Positions 10,100 to 25,000 of a stretch of DNA of 64,000 nucleotides are shown here, piece after piece. A program made the position numbers and the translations under genes. Under the pieces are notes generated by a model that had not been told where the DNA came from, ran no database searches, and worked only from the letters and a program-made list of their open reading frames with translations. The stretch covers positions 12,052,196 to 12,116,195 of the forward strand of contig CAIIXF020000004.1 of the NCBI GenBank assembly GCA_903813345.2, read 5' to 3'. Numbering within the stretch: the first letter of the stretch is position 1; each line of letters opens with the position of its first letter. This DNA comes from Owenia fusiformis (lineage: Eukaryota > Annelida > Polychaeta > Sabellida > Oweniidae).

Positions 10100-13000
10100 G
10101 TAAGTTTTTGAACCTAAGGTATTTTATCAACTGACGGAGCTGATTTTAAACGCAAACAGTACCATAGGTTGATGTAATTTAAAATTCACATATAGATAGG
10201 CAAGGTCGTGTCCTTTCAGGCGTTGTTTCTTAAAATTAACACTCGATGCAACGCATCTCGTGCATATTGTCGAAAGCAACATCTTCAAGGAATGGTAATT
10301 CTTCAGTCCAGGACTTAAATTTGCTGAAAAAACTTCCGGCTTTCGGGTCGAAAAATGTCTTTCATCACAAGGGGTCAAAACACGTAAATATTTTGATTCG
10401 AACTTTTATACATTTTATAAGACCGTTATTTTAAGCGAACCAACAAAATAGATTATCACAATGTAAAAACATACTATTATTTTACTGTAGATGTTAGTGT
10501 TTAATTAGTGTAATTACGCAAGATTTTGTTTGATTTTTCAAATATGAGCCGAGCAAATTCAACAAAATTGTGTGGAATATTTACTAAGGTAATTTATGAT
10601 TGGGAACACATTAGTTTTCTTACCATTTCAAACATTTTATCACCAGAATATCTCCATATAATCGCAAGGGGTCAAACAACAAATTATTGTCCATGTTTTA
10701 TAAAACATAATACAGTAACAAATAGGTAAGATATATATGTCTAATTAAATGTTATAGAGGTATTGGAATGTTCATATATTCCAAGGACATGTCTAATATT
10801 CAATAAGAGTCATAATCAATCGAACTCCTTGCAATTCTTCCCCAACGTTACTGCTGGATATCATCAAGTTTTCTGATGGTTGTTTCTTCTTTGACCTCAC
10901 CGCTTGATACAATCAAATTTAGGAAGATAATGATATAACGATTTTTCTCAATTATTCATGAATATCCTAGATGTGAGTAGAAATAATTTTGATTTACGTC
11001 ATTAAAAATTCAAAATTCAGTCAAACTGATGTAATATTTGGAATCTACATGTAAAATTACATCTAGAAATATGGTTTTGAAAAGAGATTATCAACTTTGA
11101 AAATCTAATTTTCTTTGAAAATGTGACGTCTAGGTCGGGGAGATTCCCCATAGCCCCCATGTTCACTGGGGAGTATCGTGATGCAACAACACCGTGTTGT
11201 TGCATCAAGATGGCCAGACTTCCGGTGATAGATTTTCGTACGATATTTTGTTTCCCCAATTAAACCCATTTCTAGGACGAGTTGCTCAATAACCATACAC
11301 GTGCAGTTAGCGCACGATCTATATTTAAAGAAACTGTCATTAGTATACATGTACCATCACCAAGAGGCAATAAGTTCACGGTTTTAGTTCCTCACTATTG
11401 ATGCAACAACACCAAACCGAAGATGCAACAACACCCCTCTAGATTTGAGCAATGATGCAGCAACACCAATTAATAGTATAATTTCAGAACACCATAAATC
11501 TCGAGAGGAACAGAATTTTAAATGCTACTATTGCAACAACGTTATCAATTAGCCTACCCATATTTGCGTTCTTCTCAAGGCATTCAAAATACACGACTAA
11601 TTCATGATGAGCTATTGGAAATTATCATGATATTATCTGTAATCCATCCTTGGAACAGTGATAAACTAGAAGATGTACGTAACCACTGTTTATCAAATTA
11701 TAACTAAAACAGTTTAACTGTGATATTCGTGAGTTTATGTTGATGGGATGATTGCTTCATCTATGATATAATATGATATGATTCTTTATTTCCTCCAATT
11801 TGGAGAGCCAACGTGTAAAAATGTCTAATTGACTTTATTAGAGAGGCCGTTTAGTTACACGTTTAATGGAAATCTTGCACGACGCACATGTAGAATTATT
11901 GCTCACTTTGGATTCCTTCTCTCCGACTGAGTAAAAAGGTAAACAAAAGGGAACAAAAAGATTTAGGGCCCAAAAAGGTAAATTGATAGGGGTACAGTTA
12001 TCCCAGATATCCCGGGCCCTCGGGAAATATCATATTGTCTCTCGAAATAAAACCAATATTGAATCCCTCTCAGTAAATAACCTTTATATAATAGCATTGT
12101 ATAACTGCAATGTCACTAAACCAACACTCATCCTATACAACTCTTGAGAACGATGTACAACTCCTGGATAGCGTAAACTCCTGAGCAGCGTATACAACTC
12201 TTCAGCTTGATATATGACATCATACTTTGGGTGGGATAACAAAGGATATACAATATACAATTGTAGACCTCTCTTGAGGTCAACTGGCAAAATTGTATAC
12301 CGATACTGTAATCCTTGAAAGTTCGGAGGTCGAGGTCAACAGTACTCTCAGGGTTTACTGTTGAGGTATACACTTTGGCCAGTTGACCGAATAGAGAAGT
12401 TAACAATTATTTGTTAGTCCGAAGAATATAATAATTTGAAGGATATAATATACAATTGTAGACCTCTCTTAAGGTCAACTGGCAAAATTGTATACCGATA
12501 CTGTAAACCTTGAAAGTACTGTTGATCAAGACCAGAGGTCGAGGACACTTTTGCCAGTTGACCGAAAAGAGAGGTTAACAATTGTTCTGTTAGTCCAAAT
12601 AATATAATAATTGGACGAATATATAATCGAATATCACGTGAACATATTTGATAAAGGTATCATATTTTAGAAAAAAATCCCCAAACCGTCGAATACTTGT
12701 AATTTTTTACACAACTTATTTTTTGAAAATTAAAAAAATTTCAACATTAAAAAAACAATTTTTCAAAAATAAGGGTCAACAGTACCTAGTAGTGGTCAAC
12801 AGTTTACAATTGTTGACCTCCCCAGAGGCCAACCGGCAAAATTGTATACCGAGACTGTAAACCGAAAAACTACTGTTGACAGAGACCGACGGTCGAGGTC
12901 AACAGTAGTTTCAAGGTTTACAGTCGAGGTATATGATTTTGACGGTTGATCGAATGGAGAGGTCTACAATTGTTTTGTTAGTCCGAGTAAACTCATACGA

Positions 13001-16000
13001 GAGACGACAATCATCAATCTTCATTTCACAACCTTTTCTCCGAACCACGTTAGCAATATTTCTTTTAGAATATATGGAGACAGTGCAAGTAGCTTAACTC
13101 TGTATTTGGCACATCACGGCGTACTCGTTAGTGAATTAATGTTAATTTTAAGTTTCTATTTGTATTTTTGCCTATACTTGTCGCCTAGTAAAGTCATTTT
13201 CATCAACGTTTACAAAATGTCCGTCTTCCATGTTTTTTGTGACGTCATGAAACTTTTTTTCAGAAGTAGCGGTCAACAGTACCTAGTAGCGGTCAACAGT
13301 ACATAATTTTGACCGCTAATCACCCAATCAGAATCGAATATTTCAGTGAATTGAGTATTTCAATTGAGGTACTAACAACACAAAATGACTGATATCTGTT
13401 GTCTTTCCAAAATTATATTAGTTATTTGTAAGCAATTTCCATACGGTAAATCAAGGGTATTTAATTTAGAAAATGTATAATCTTTATTTTTCAGATACAA
13501 TATCAATGAGATTGCCTCCCGGGGATTCTGTACTTTATTTAGTTTGCCTTGTATATCCTTTTAACTTTGATATAGACAAAGAAACCAAACAAAATACGTT
13601 TCGTTCATGGACCACTGACTCACGCGTTTTATTCATGTCCCGACCTACACCTGTAAACAGAACATAAAATAGTTTCTCTTGTTGTTCAATGATACATTAT
13701 ATTGGCGTTTTTGCATCAGCACATTGGTGTTGTTGCATCATCGATAGGAAACAGAGTGGTGTTGTTGCATCAATAGTGAGGAATTAAAACCACGAATTTA
13801 TCGCTTCTTGATGATGCTACATGTATACCAATGACAGTTTTTTAAAATATAGATCATGCGCTAACTGCATGTGTATGATTATTGAGCAACTCGTCCTAGA
13901 AATGGGTTTAAATTGGGAAAACAAAACATCGTACGAAAATCTATCACCGGAAGTCTGGCCATCTTGATGCAACAACACGGTGTTGTTGCATCACGATACC
14001 CCCCAGTGATGTTGTAAAATCACAAAAATGGAAATATCTTTTCTTGTGTTGGGCAGATTATATTTTCTTTTACTGGACATATTTTAATTTGTATAACTAT
14101 TAGACACATAAGAGTAATATGAAAAGTGAACCACTAAAACTGATGAACATTCAAGTTTAAGGGAATATTGCAATACCCTGCCATGTTATTTCCCCCGAAT
14201 CAGCCACCTGTGGCGAAACTGGTAACTACCTACTCGCATCTGAGTAATTCGACCAAGTCTTGATAGTTGTTTTATAAGCAACTGAGCTATATCTAACTAC
14301 GAGAAATAGGATTTTAGCTGTAGTTCCAATTAGTCAAGGAAGAGCAATAGGCCCTACTTTATTGATAATGTTCACCGCTGAATAAAAATCCATATCTCAA
14401 AACGTATTGAGACCCATTTTGTGAAAAACTAGCATTGTTTAAGCATTTGTCATTCTAATTTAAAAGTGATTCATTGGTAGCATTTATCTTATTGATACCT
14501 GAGAAACAATACAAAACGTCGATACACTGATTACATAATTGTTTGGTAATGATTAGACAAATATCCTAAAACTTATAGCTTTGAAACCTAAGTCATATAT
14601 TTAAAATCATTTTGCATTGTTTTCTGTTACTATTATTATTATATTTATCTATTTTCCCTCCATTATTGGAGATAATTAATAATATTGTCTGACAAAAATA
14701 TAATGAATATAAAAATATAAAATCTAATATAAGATTTGGATGTCGACACAAGGAACGCTGAATTCATGACCCATCTTCTCCACTCAGGCGGACATCTTCT
14801 CCAAGGTCGATGCTTCCCTCGTTGAGAAGTGGGCCATATTTAAAATATCATTCTGACTTCTGTCGTACTTGTTGAAATGGTTAAAACAATAAAATATGAT
14901 ATCACATAAATGCATCTCGTTGCCAATTACATTGCATACTTCCCTTCGCCATTGCAGGAAATTTACTTCTTCCAAATAGTACTACGAGGGGTGTATAAGT
15001 TTCAAGAGAAAATAATATATTTGAGCTACTTTTCTAAATAGTTTTTAATACCTGGTCGCGGCCACCCGGAACGGTATTTGAATATAGCAAATCACATCAC
15101 AACTGTTATAATATGGCAAATACTTTAGGTGCAGGTGCACAACCTAACACCAGTCATGATATGAGAGAATTTTCAATCTGAGTGTCATCTGCCATCATCA
15201 TCTTCACACATTAAGACCTACTTTTCAACATATTTTCCACGAATTTGAACACATTTTTTTTTTGAACACATACCGTTCCGGGTGGCAGGGTCCCTATATT
15301 AAAAACTCTCTAGAAAACTACATCAAATATATAATTTCTCCATGAAATTAACACACAAAGTAGTGAGGTTGTTGGTCTTTATTATTGGAAAGTTTAAAGT
15401 AATTTTATCAAAAACCAACAAAATTAGAGCAGGGCGTCCAAGACTTTTGGATCACCCCTCGTATATACAAAATACAATAGATATTATGTTCATGGCCATT
15501 ATTGCCTTTTTCATATATCAAAGGTCGTGTTATAACGTACTGTCATCGGCGTAAATTATGTATAAAATATAGATTTAATGCTCCTAGGTGCCAATCACAT
15601 GTCAAACTACTCCCCTGCCCTTGCAATATACATCCTCTGAACGTCTGTAGAAATTAGTTTTAAATCATCTACATGTAGGTTACAGTTACTGTAGTTCCTC
15701 CAAAACATATCTTCATCTGCATCGCTCTGGATAAAGGTGGGCCATTAGATACTCTATTAAGAATCCACCGAATGTTGCCTCGTAATTGCTCGTATCTCTC
15801 ACATACATGGTACTCCAAATTGTGAAAATTGGAATTTTATTTTTAAGTAATTTTTTTACCTCTGTTGATGGCAGGTATAATTCAGCCTAAAAGCCGAAAG
15901 TATATTAAACGATTATAATAAAAGTTATAAGGGGACATATGTAGGTAATGTATGTTAATATTAGGTCAAATATTGCTGCGCTATAGTGTGCTAACAGCTC

Positions 16001-19000
16001 CTTTATTAGACGTCCTAGAGATTCCATACCATGGACTATAAAGGGTGTTCCAAAAGTAACAGGACTGGTGCTTGCATTTTGTCAATATTGTATTGAGTGT
16101 CTTCAAATTTTCACAAATTGTACTCGGAAGTATTGCAACTAAAATTGTAAAGTTTCAGAAAAAATGTTGAAATGACATCCCAATACCCGGGGCAACTTTT
16201 TTTCCTGAAAATGCGATATCTAACATGTTTGTATTACTGAAGAAAGTATCTAATTCACCTATTATAATACAACATTTCTTGTTTATTCTATTAGTTGCTT
16301 TGTTGTAAAGATGTTGCTATACAACTTAGATTCAAGTATAATTTCATAATGATAATAATATTTATTCAATTTCCTGGAATATCACTATGTATAACAGTCT
16401 GAACAATTCACGGTTGATTTTTTGAAAAGACCCAATTTGAAGCCAGTCATCCACCTTGATAGCGCGCCTGCCCGCAGGTCACCATTAAAGACCATGCAGC
16501 TATAGAGGAGCTAGGTCTTGAGGTCTAAAGCCATACCCCATACTCCTCTGATCATGCAATATCTAATTTTTACTTATATTGAGAACGGAATGCTAATTAG
16601 TGCTGTAAGACATTTAAAGATGAGAATGACCTTCTCCAAATTGTCCAATCGACCCTGCGTGACATGTCCTCAAATGGGTTCACTCATGTGTTTGGGTCAT
16701 GGATACAGAGTACTACTCTTGTACTGACCAAAGAGGAGCCTATTTTTTTAAAGTAGAGGATACATAGGAATATCAAATGATCTAAAACAAATGTAATATT
16801 CCCACCAGTTGTTGCATTTCAACTTTGATATTACATGTACAAAATGATATGGGATGTACAAATTGCTTCATGTCTCTGTAACTCTTTACGTGGAATGTTT
16901 CCCCGGGTATTGCGATGTCATGTTACTATAGCAACCATAACTCTACCCAAGATTCATATATTTTGTTGAAATTTTGCAGTCTTAGTATCGACCAATGAAA
17001 GTACACTATGTTAAGTTTTGAAGACGATTAGTGCATATTTAACAAAGTGCCAGCACCAGTCCTGTTACTTCTGGACACCCTGTATATACGAAGTGACCGG
17101 ATCAAACATTCGGATCAAACACGATCCTTTATCTAATGATCACTGATTGACAACAATTTAATGCGTGAATTATTTACATAATCGGTTTATGTTTTTAATG
17201 CAATTGTTTTTTGTTCCTTCCTACCAATTCCTGAGAATGAAATAAAATATCTATCCGAACCTTTTTGAAACAAAATAACAAATACAAAATTTTCTTAGAT
17301 CTCTCACAATAACATAAAGGAAAGTTGGATTCATTTAAAAGAAGTATCCAAAAAATTAAAACAAAATAGATAAAATTAAATTAGACCTTTTATGTTATCA
17401 ACAAGATACTTATTTTAATTGAATCCAACTTTCCTTTGTACAATTACAATATTTAGAGACCTAAAACGTTGTGTATGTATTGGCATAATGCACAATTTTG
17501 TTGATAACGTTATGTTTATGTTACTATCATTCGTTATTTTAGCCAAGTTTAAATACGCAGATGGTGGTAATGGTATAGAAAATCAGTACATGGTCTTCTT
17601 TAGAAATGGGTTTACAAAGTTTGGAGGTATTATAATTGTTGATGATAAAAAAATAAATCTAATAAATGTTTAATTATTAATGACATTGCAATTTTTCTTC
17701 GTGGAGTACGCATCCTATCCTATTTTCATAAAATATTGCCTATACAGTAGTATAATTTACACACATATATTGCAATATGTTCTTACTATTGTACAAAAAT
17801 AGTAATTAATCATTAGAAAATACGCATTATAATTATTTTATGAATATAATATCGAATGATCTCCAATAATATCTCTTTTACAGCCCAAATGCATTTTTAC
17901 AAATTGAAATCGACCCAGAACATTCGACAAGGACACATTCCGAAGAATAGCCCATGTACCAGCGGTACAATGATAAGTGACCTCATTTCTCTAACTATGT
18001 TCTACGTCATTTCATGCCCAAGTGTACGGTAAGCATTTATGGGTTGAATAACATATCGCATACCTGCATTGTGTTCAAATATCACGCAAACTATGCGTCA
18101 AATATAAATATACGTGAACAATAACGATCAATATGCATGGTCGATACTCTATGACAATTTTTTGGACATGTGTATCCTAAACAACTTATTTCGGGGAACG
18201 AAAAGAGAAGGGAAAACTCCACAGTTTTACAGATGGCAGACATAATTACGTCTCTTGCTTACTATACTTTCGTGAATTTTCATCGGCTAGTTTACGTATA
18301 CAACGTATTGTTGTGATGTTTTAATCTATGTTAGCATATTCCTTTCATCTTTATTTTACTTGATGTAAAATTTTACTTTTACTTGATGTAAAATAACAAG
18401 CTGCGATATTAATTATAAACTTCATTTTTAGTATACTACACCTGCTTCTTACTGACTACGACATCAAAAAGATTGTACAAGATACTGTGGTCTCAACTCA
18501 ACAATGTTCAGGCATCGAACCTTATACTCTCCCGAACCCGTCCAATCTTTACTGGGTAATGATGACCAACGTTTACTATATCTCATAACTTTATAATCAA
18601 TTTAATAAAATAATGTATCTACAAATTACAGTATGTAAGTCGATATCTGATCACTGACATGTTTTCGGTGAACAGTGTCCACATTTTCCTCTCGGTATAA
18701 TATCCTGTCCACTGACAAGTCAATGGACAGGATGTTCGCTCAGAATAATAGTTTACGCTATATCCCCAATCACTGGTTAGTATCAAGGGAAGGTTACGAC
18801 GGTAGGACTCTCTTTACTTTTTGTACCATTGAGATGCATGTTAAATTGACAAAGTTCAGTTTAGAATTTTTCAAATCGGAGCCCGTCGATTTTTCAAAGA
18901 TTTTCAGAGCAATACAGAACATCTCACCTTTATGTAAAAAAATATAAACAAAAATATTCCACGAAAATCAAAAGTTCTGTTGCAGGCCCGTAGCCAGGGG

Positions 19001-22000
19001 CTCGGGGGGCTCGTGCGAGCCCAACCCCCCCCCCCTCCCCAACATATCTCCTAAAATAATGTGGCCCTACCTTTTTTGCTTTCTTGAATATTTCAAATCG
19101 GAGCCCAACATCTCACCTTTATGTCAATAAAAATATTACGCGAAAATCAAATGTTCTGCTCTCTTACATAATTGGAGTACCAAAACGTCATCATATTTAT
19201 GTACATCGACCAATTCACCACTATCAAGGTCATCCATCCGCAGAAAATAATCCCTAATATTTTACCTTCACTGTTATGATCATATGTTTCCAAGTTATTC
19301 TGTGCATTATATGCCTGCAAATTAGAGTATTATATCCGAAGATGGTGCCGCAGTACATCAATGAAGTTCCCAAACTGTTTTTTAATAGAATTACTTTCGT
19401 CATACCACAAGTACACCTTCGCATTCAAGATGGCGGACGTCAAGTGTCGATTTCAATATTTTTAGTTTTCATGGAATTGAAGAGAGAATCGGATTTAGCG
19501 AGCAGTCTTACACAAAATTGTTTCAATTTAAGAATGTTCCAAGCTTATGTCATTCCTTTTAATGTCTATTTTCTTAAAATCCCCAAAGTGCTCACTTTAT
19601 TTCAGGAAAACTAACGATTTTTACAATAATGTATTATTTTTCTATAAGAATGGTTACCATTCTTATTACTTGGGTTTTCACCCATTTTTGCACTTTGAAT
19701 CCATTATAACTTCACCAATTTATGACATATCGTGAATCCTTTGGGAGATATTGTATTTGAGATTGTATGATTGGTAGGTCAATTGTACACGTTGCTTGTA
19801 ATTTTGTCACCCCCCCCCCCCCCATAGATCTGATCCTACCTTTAAACTATTTTTATACTTGTCGCCATGCTTTGATATTTATACTAAACCAGGTGTTAAA
19901 GATGGAGTATGATCATTTCTTCATATATCGTACGTGAGCGCCACAACTCAATGATATCTTCAATCGCTGAAGAGAAAGTTACTGGAAATGTATTCAAACG
20001 ATAATGGTCATTGAACCAAATTCCTAGTAATCCAAGTGCCTTTTAGGCTCCAGATTGAGACACCTTTTCTCACACACGTGAAGTCTCGGGATAAAACTGT
20101 CCACATGGTCGGTTAGGTGTTCTTCTTTCTGGGAAATTAAAATTCACTATATATCAATTATCTTTGTTACGGGTTATTTTTCTAGATTTTATCATTGTGT
20201 AGCTCAGGAAGAGAGCTTTTGAGAGTGAACCATTTGTTTTTTGATTATTCTTACGGATTTCAAGAAATAACGTTCCAAGATATATCAACAATATTCTCAA
20301 ATGTCATTAAGATAAGTTAAAGTTGTCGAATAGGACCTTAAAAGGTTAGTCAACTCACATGTTTTAGTGTCAACATTCCAGGTTAAAATTTAATTCATTT
20401 TTTTATTTTGGGCAATTTTTTTTTTTTTAATAATAGATACTCTTTATTTCTTAAAATCATAAATAAATTTACACTGTTATTCACGGCGTAATCGCCCAGA
20501 AAGGGCATTTCTACTGCCGCTTTGACTGAATTTAAATTACAATAGTATAATATAACATTTAGTCAAAGGCAATTAACACACTACAGTGCAATATTTTGGT
20601 AAGAAAAGAACGTATACATTTTCTTTCTCATTTTTCATATCAGATGTCAAAATAGTTTTTAAATAAAAAGTCTCGAATCTTGAGTCACCAATCTGGTTTT
20701 CAATGTTTCCTGTTGAAACTTTCGTAAAATATTGATTCGCTACATATGTATAAAAATGGGTTGAATTATTCTATGTTAAACACATACTAATATGGTCATT
20801 TAAATAGTAATATAATTGTTTTTTGAATATGAAATGTTAATATCATCAGACTGCAGTCAGGGGCCGGCGGGGCAACTTTACAGGAAATTACTTTTTAATT
20901 ATTATGTAGTGTAATTTTCTCTTACAGAATCTTGATAGAATAAACCAAGAGAACCCATCCCCACTTGATGGATTTTTCTCAGTATTAGGTAAGTTTGTTT
21001 ACATATGTCCGATTCTCTGTCCCCTTTCTTGCTTCTACGTTCATTGAATCATTATATATAAGCATACTGTTAGGGGTTAAGGATTATCATTTTTTCAACT
21101 TTGAATCTTGATAAAATAAATATAATTGGTAAAATAATTTTTTAGACCAAATTAAAAGCAATACAAATAGGTGAAAATTAGTAAAAAAAATCCAAATTTA
21201 GAAATAGTTCTGATCAAATTCATGAAAAATATCATGTCTGACTATACCAATAGTTTTTGCTTTTAGGAAATGGGGTGGCCGTTGACTTGTATATAATAGA
21301 TTCGTAAGTTTAGTGATATATCAGATATATACTAGCAGCAAGTTATCGCCCGGGGAGTTCAGTTCCTGAAGACGTCAGTTTTAATTAGCTAATTAAATTT
21401 TCTCGATTATTTCTGAAGACACGCACAGTCGACTAATGCGGTTGTTATATATCCAGAAGCCCAAACATTACTTTTACCAGTTTACGACAAAGTATATATT
21501 ATATTAAAAAGAGCATGATATGATTCTACACCAAAATCAAACAAAAAATGTTGCATCACAAAATGGAAAGAACACATTTTTCCAAAAATTGTGATATCAC
21601 AAAATTCTAGCTAACACTCAAATGATTGGCATGCTCTTATGCTTCTTTAATCTAAACATGTACGATATCTACGGTTCTAATATCGAAAATAAGACTTGAC
21701 TTTTTAGAAATTAATAGGCAACAGGTTTGGGAAATTAATAGTGATAATAGTAATAATTCAATAGTGATCGGCCATTTTTCAATTTTCATTATTGTCATTT
21801 TTGAAATCTGCATATTCATATTATGAAAATCAGGTATGATTCATGCGGTTGCAAGCTATCTTAATTAAGGTCAACAAATAAGGCCTTTTTCCTGGATCTC
21901 CCACTCGCCTATAACACCAACATTCAAAACTTTATAGATGTCTACATACACTTTCAGAGGAATACGTTCTCAACACCAGGAGTTCACAAATCGGATTGAC

Positions 22001-25000
22001 AGTGCCGTGAGTATAAACTAGATGTAATTTTTATATCAGGTTCAACTCTTCAACATGGCGTAGAATAATGGAAATTAATAGCGTCATGAATTCCGGGACA
22101 ATGAATATCGGATCCAAGTACGTCATTAATCAAAATATTGACAAATTTGTAACCTAAAAGGCCGAAAGATTATGCGGCAAATATTGAAACGGGGGTTTTC
22201 AACATATTGTATTAGCTTTTATCTCTTAGAATCCGTTGAATCTTAAGCGATTGGAGTTGATCACTTAACGAATGGTATGAAATGATGAGGATTTGGTTTT
22301 TTTCAAAGTATAATGGCGGCCCAAGGGGGATTTTAGCAAAATATCCCGAAAATTAAAAAGTGAATGAAAATGAACACTTCGTTGGGTCTAACAAGGATCC
22401 GTTGAATCATAAGAAAATAAATGATTTGTTAAAAAGTAATTAATATTTTAAATTTTGATGAAGACTGCTCTCCATTGAAATCTTTGGACCATGAAATGTC
22501 GATTTACGCGCATGCGTTGTGACGTTATTTCCATTATTCTACGCCATGAACGAACGAAATCATCATAAGTCCATTCCAACATTAAAATGTGTATACTAAG
22601 TTTTGACCCCAGTCATAGAAACCATTTGACACTCGTCTTAAAAAAAATATGTTGGTTAAACAATTAGAAAAATGGCCACTGCTTGGTGACCTCAATATAA
22701 AAAAAACACGAAAATTAATTATAAATAGGTTTTTAATTTTGAATGCAGAAATGATTTCGCCCTCAATTGTTTTTGTTTTGTTTTTTACACCCTCTAAAGG
22801 TTTTTGAGGTCCAAGCAAATATTTTGCAACAGCTCTGCAACCAGAGAAGCTTTTGTCATTCTGATTTTAGTTTTAATTAGATCATCCAATTACCTTTCAT
22901 AATATATATGTATACGCGCGGTAGTGTTTATATCAGTCGTTTTGTTCACATCAATACGGAATAAAACATAACATTTTGGTTGGGACCCTAAGGCTTTTTC
23001 ATTCTTATATCAACAGAGATGTATTTGGTGTTTATAGAAAGTAAATAAAGTAGATATAAATAATTGAGGATTAGATGAAATTTCATGAAGATTAGATAAT
23101 TATTCCTTTAACAACTATCACAGAGAATGTGCTCTGGGGCCCAAACAAAAAACCATTTGAGGTTTAAGGACAGGGTGCATGTTGGGAAATTTTCTGCATT
23201 CCTCAATTGAGTCACATGTTATTTTACAAACATGAATAACTCCTTCCCCACATTGTCTACATCTTCCAAGTTTGCACAAAGAGTGCACTTATGTGCCTAG
23301 AAAAGCCTTGTGAGAAGGTTTGTTTTGTAAAATGTATAAAAAATGAGAAAATTCAGTGAAAAAAATTTCTGAAAATTTTCTGATTTTTTTCACTGAATTT
23401 TCTTGTTTTTTATACACTTTATCAAAACATTCTTCTCACAAGTCTTTTCTAGGCACATAAGTGCACTCTTTGTGCAAAACTGGATGGAACTAGACAATGA
23501 AGGGAAGGAGTGATTCTTGTTTGAAAAATAACATGTGACTCAATTGAGGAATGCAGAAAATTTCCCATCATGCACCCTGACCTTAAATAAAAGAAATGAA
23601 GTCTATATAAACGCGTCGTAAATTATAGAACCATTACTATTGAAGGATTTTTAAGCCTTGGACTCCGTGCATTGTTTGCTGAATCATACCATGAAGGTGT
23701 TGTTTCCAAACGTTTACATGACCGCACAGCGGGAATGCAAAGTTCAGGAAACAACGCCTGAGTGGAATGAAGCAGCTACAATGCTACACTGTTCATTATG
23801 TGGATACTCTGTTCTGATTGGCTGGAATCGGACACACCTTGCCTAGCTTTGTGTGAATTTTGAATCGAAACACAGTGCATTAGTTTGGAGTTATCTAAAT
23901 GTAAATTTAATTTCAGGGGTATAACTTTGTAGATGTCAATAGCCCTCCGGAAGATGACCATATAGAAGGCCATGGAACACGAGTGTCAGGTACAATATAG
24001 ACGCCATTATTAAGACTTTCTCTATCCACTATAAGTTTGTTATAAACATTCATTTCTTTAGGTCGTAACGTTTTCAAGATGTGAATAATTGCGTTAGTTG
24101 AAATTCTTTGAAAGCTGCCTTCAGATCTTCTCTTCAATTTTCTATAATTAGGCAATACCTCACTCTGACATATTTCCAAAGGCTTTGATCTTATTTTGGA
24201 AATCAACCGGATATCAAGCCTCTAAACATAAAATGCATTAAAATAGCGTCAAAATGAAACTAAACTTAAAGGTACCTTAACCCTCATGCAGGAAATCCTG
24301 AGAGAGCCCTGAGGTTTTCCGAATATATGCTCTGTGTGTCTAAAATAGATATTCAACTTGCATTTATACATAAAGTATCGTATTGTAGGTATCGCTGCAG
24401 GAAGTACCACTGGCGTTTGCAAAATGGTTACCATAATTCCATTGAAAGTAGTAGATCAGAATGGTAGAGGAACGTCCAGGTAATACATTGGCTCACTTTA
24501 TTTCAATATTACAATGTATGCAATCATGATACTCCGGACAGTTTTGATCATCCAACTCCTTTACACATGTAACAACACTATTTGTAAGCTAAGACACCCT
24601 GATACGTTGCATACATTAGCGCAAAACAATTACTCAGATGCGAGTAGATAGTTACCAGTTTCGCCACCAGGTGGCTGATTCGGGGGAAATAACATAGCAG
24701 GGTCTTACAAAATTCCCTTTAACTTGAATATTCATCAGTTTTAGTGGTTCACTTTTCAAATTACCCTTATATATCTGATAGTTATACAAATTAAAATATG
24801 TCCCGTAAAAGAAAATATTATCGGCCCAACAAGAGAAGATATTTGACTTTTTGTGATTTTACAACACAAACGATAATGAGAACTATGTGGAATCTCCCGG
24901 CCTAGAAGTTACATTTTCAAAGAAAAGTTGACAAACTCTTTCAAAACCACATTACTAGATGTAAGTTTACATGTAGATTCCAAATATGACATCAGTTTAA

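Larger units (their letters stand above)
10960..14250. mobile_element. Inverted-repeat element, longest of three copies in the window
   Basis: The ends read AGATGTGAGTAGA at about 10970 and, reverse-complemented, AGATGCGAGTAGG near 14243. Its two outer parts (10960-11163 and 14009-14250) align with the short copies at 24629-25065 and 43660-44020, in the opposite orientation. The middle is a separate inserted element (11164-14008). It lies in subtilase intron 1. Confidence 0.7.

Noticed and set aside
19000-19050. GC-rich motif CGTAGCCAGGGGCTCGGGGGG as a possible regulatory site
   Set aside because: It sits in a duplicated repeat block with homopolymer runs; a repeat origin is simpler.
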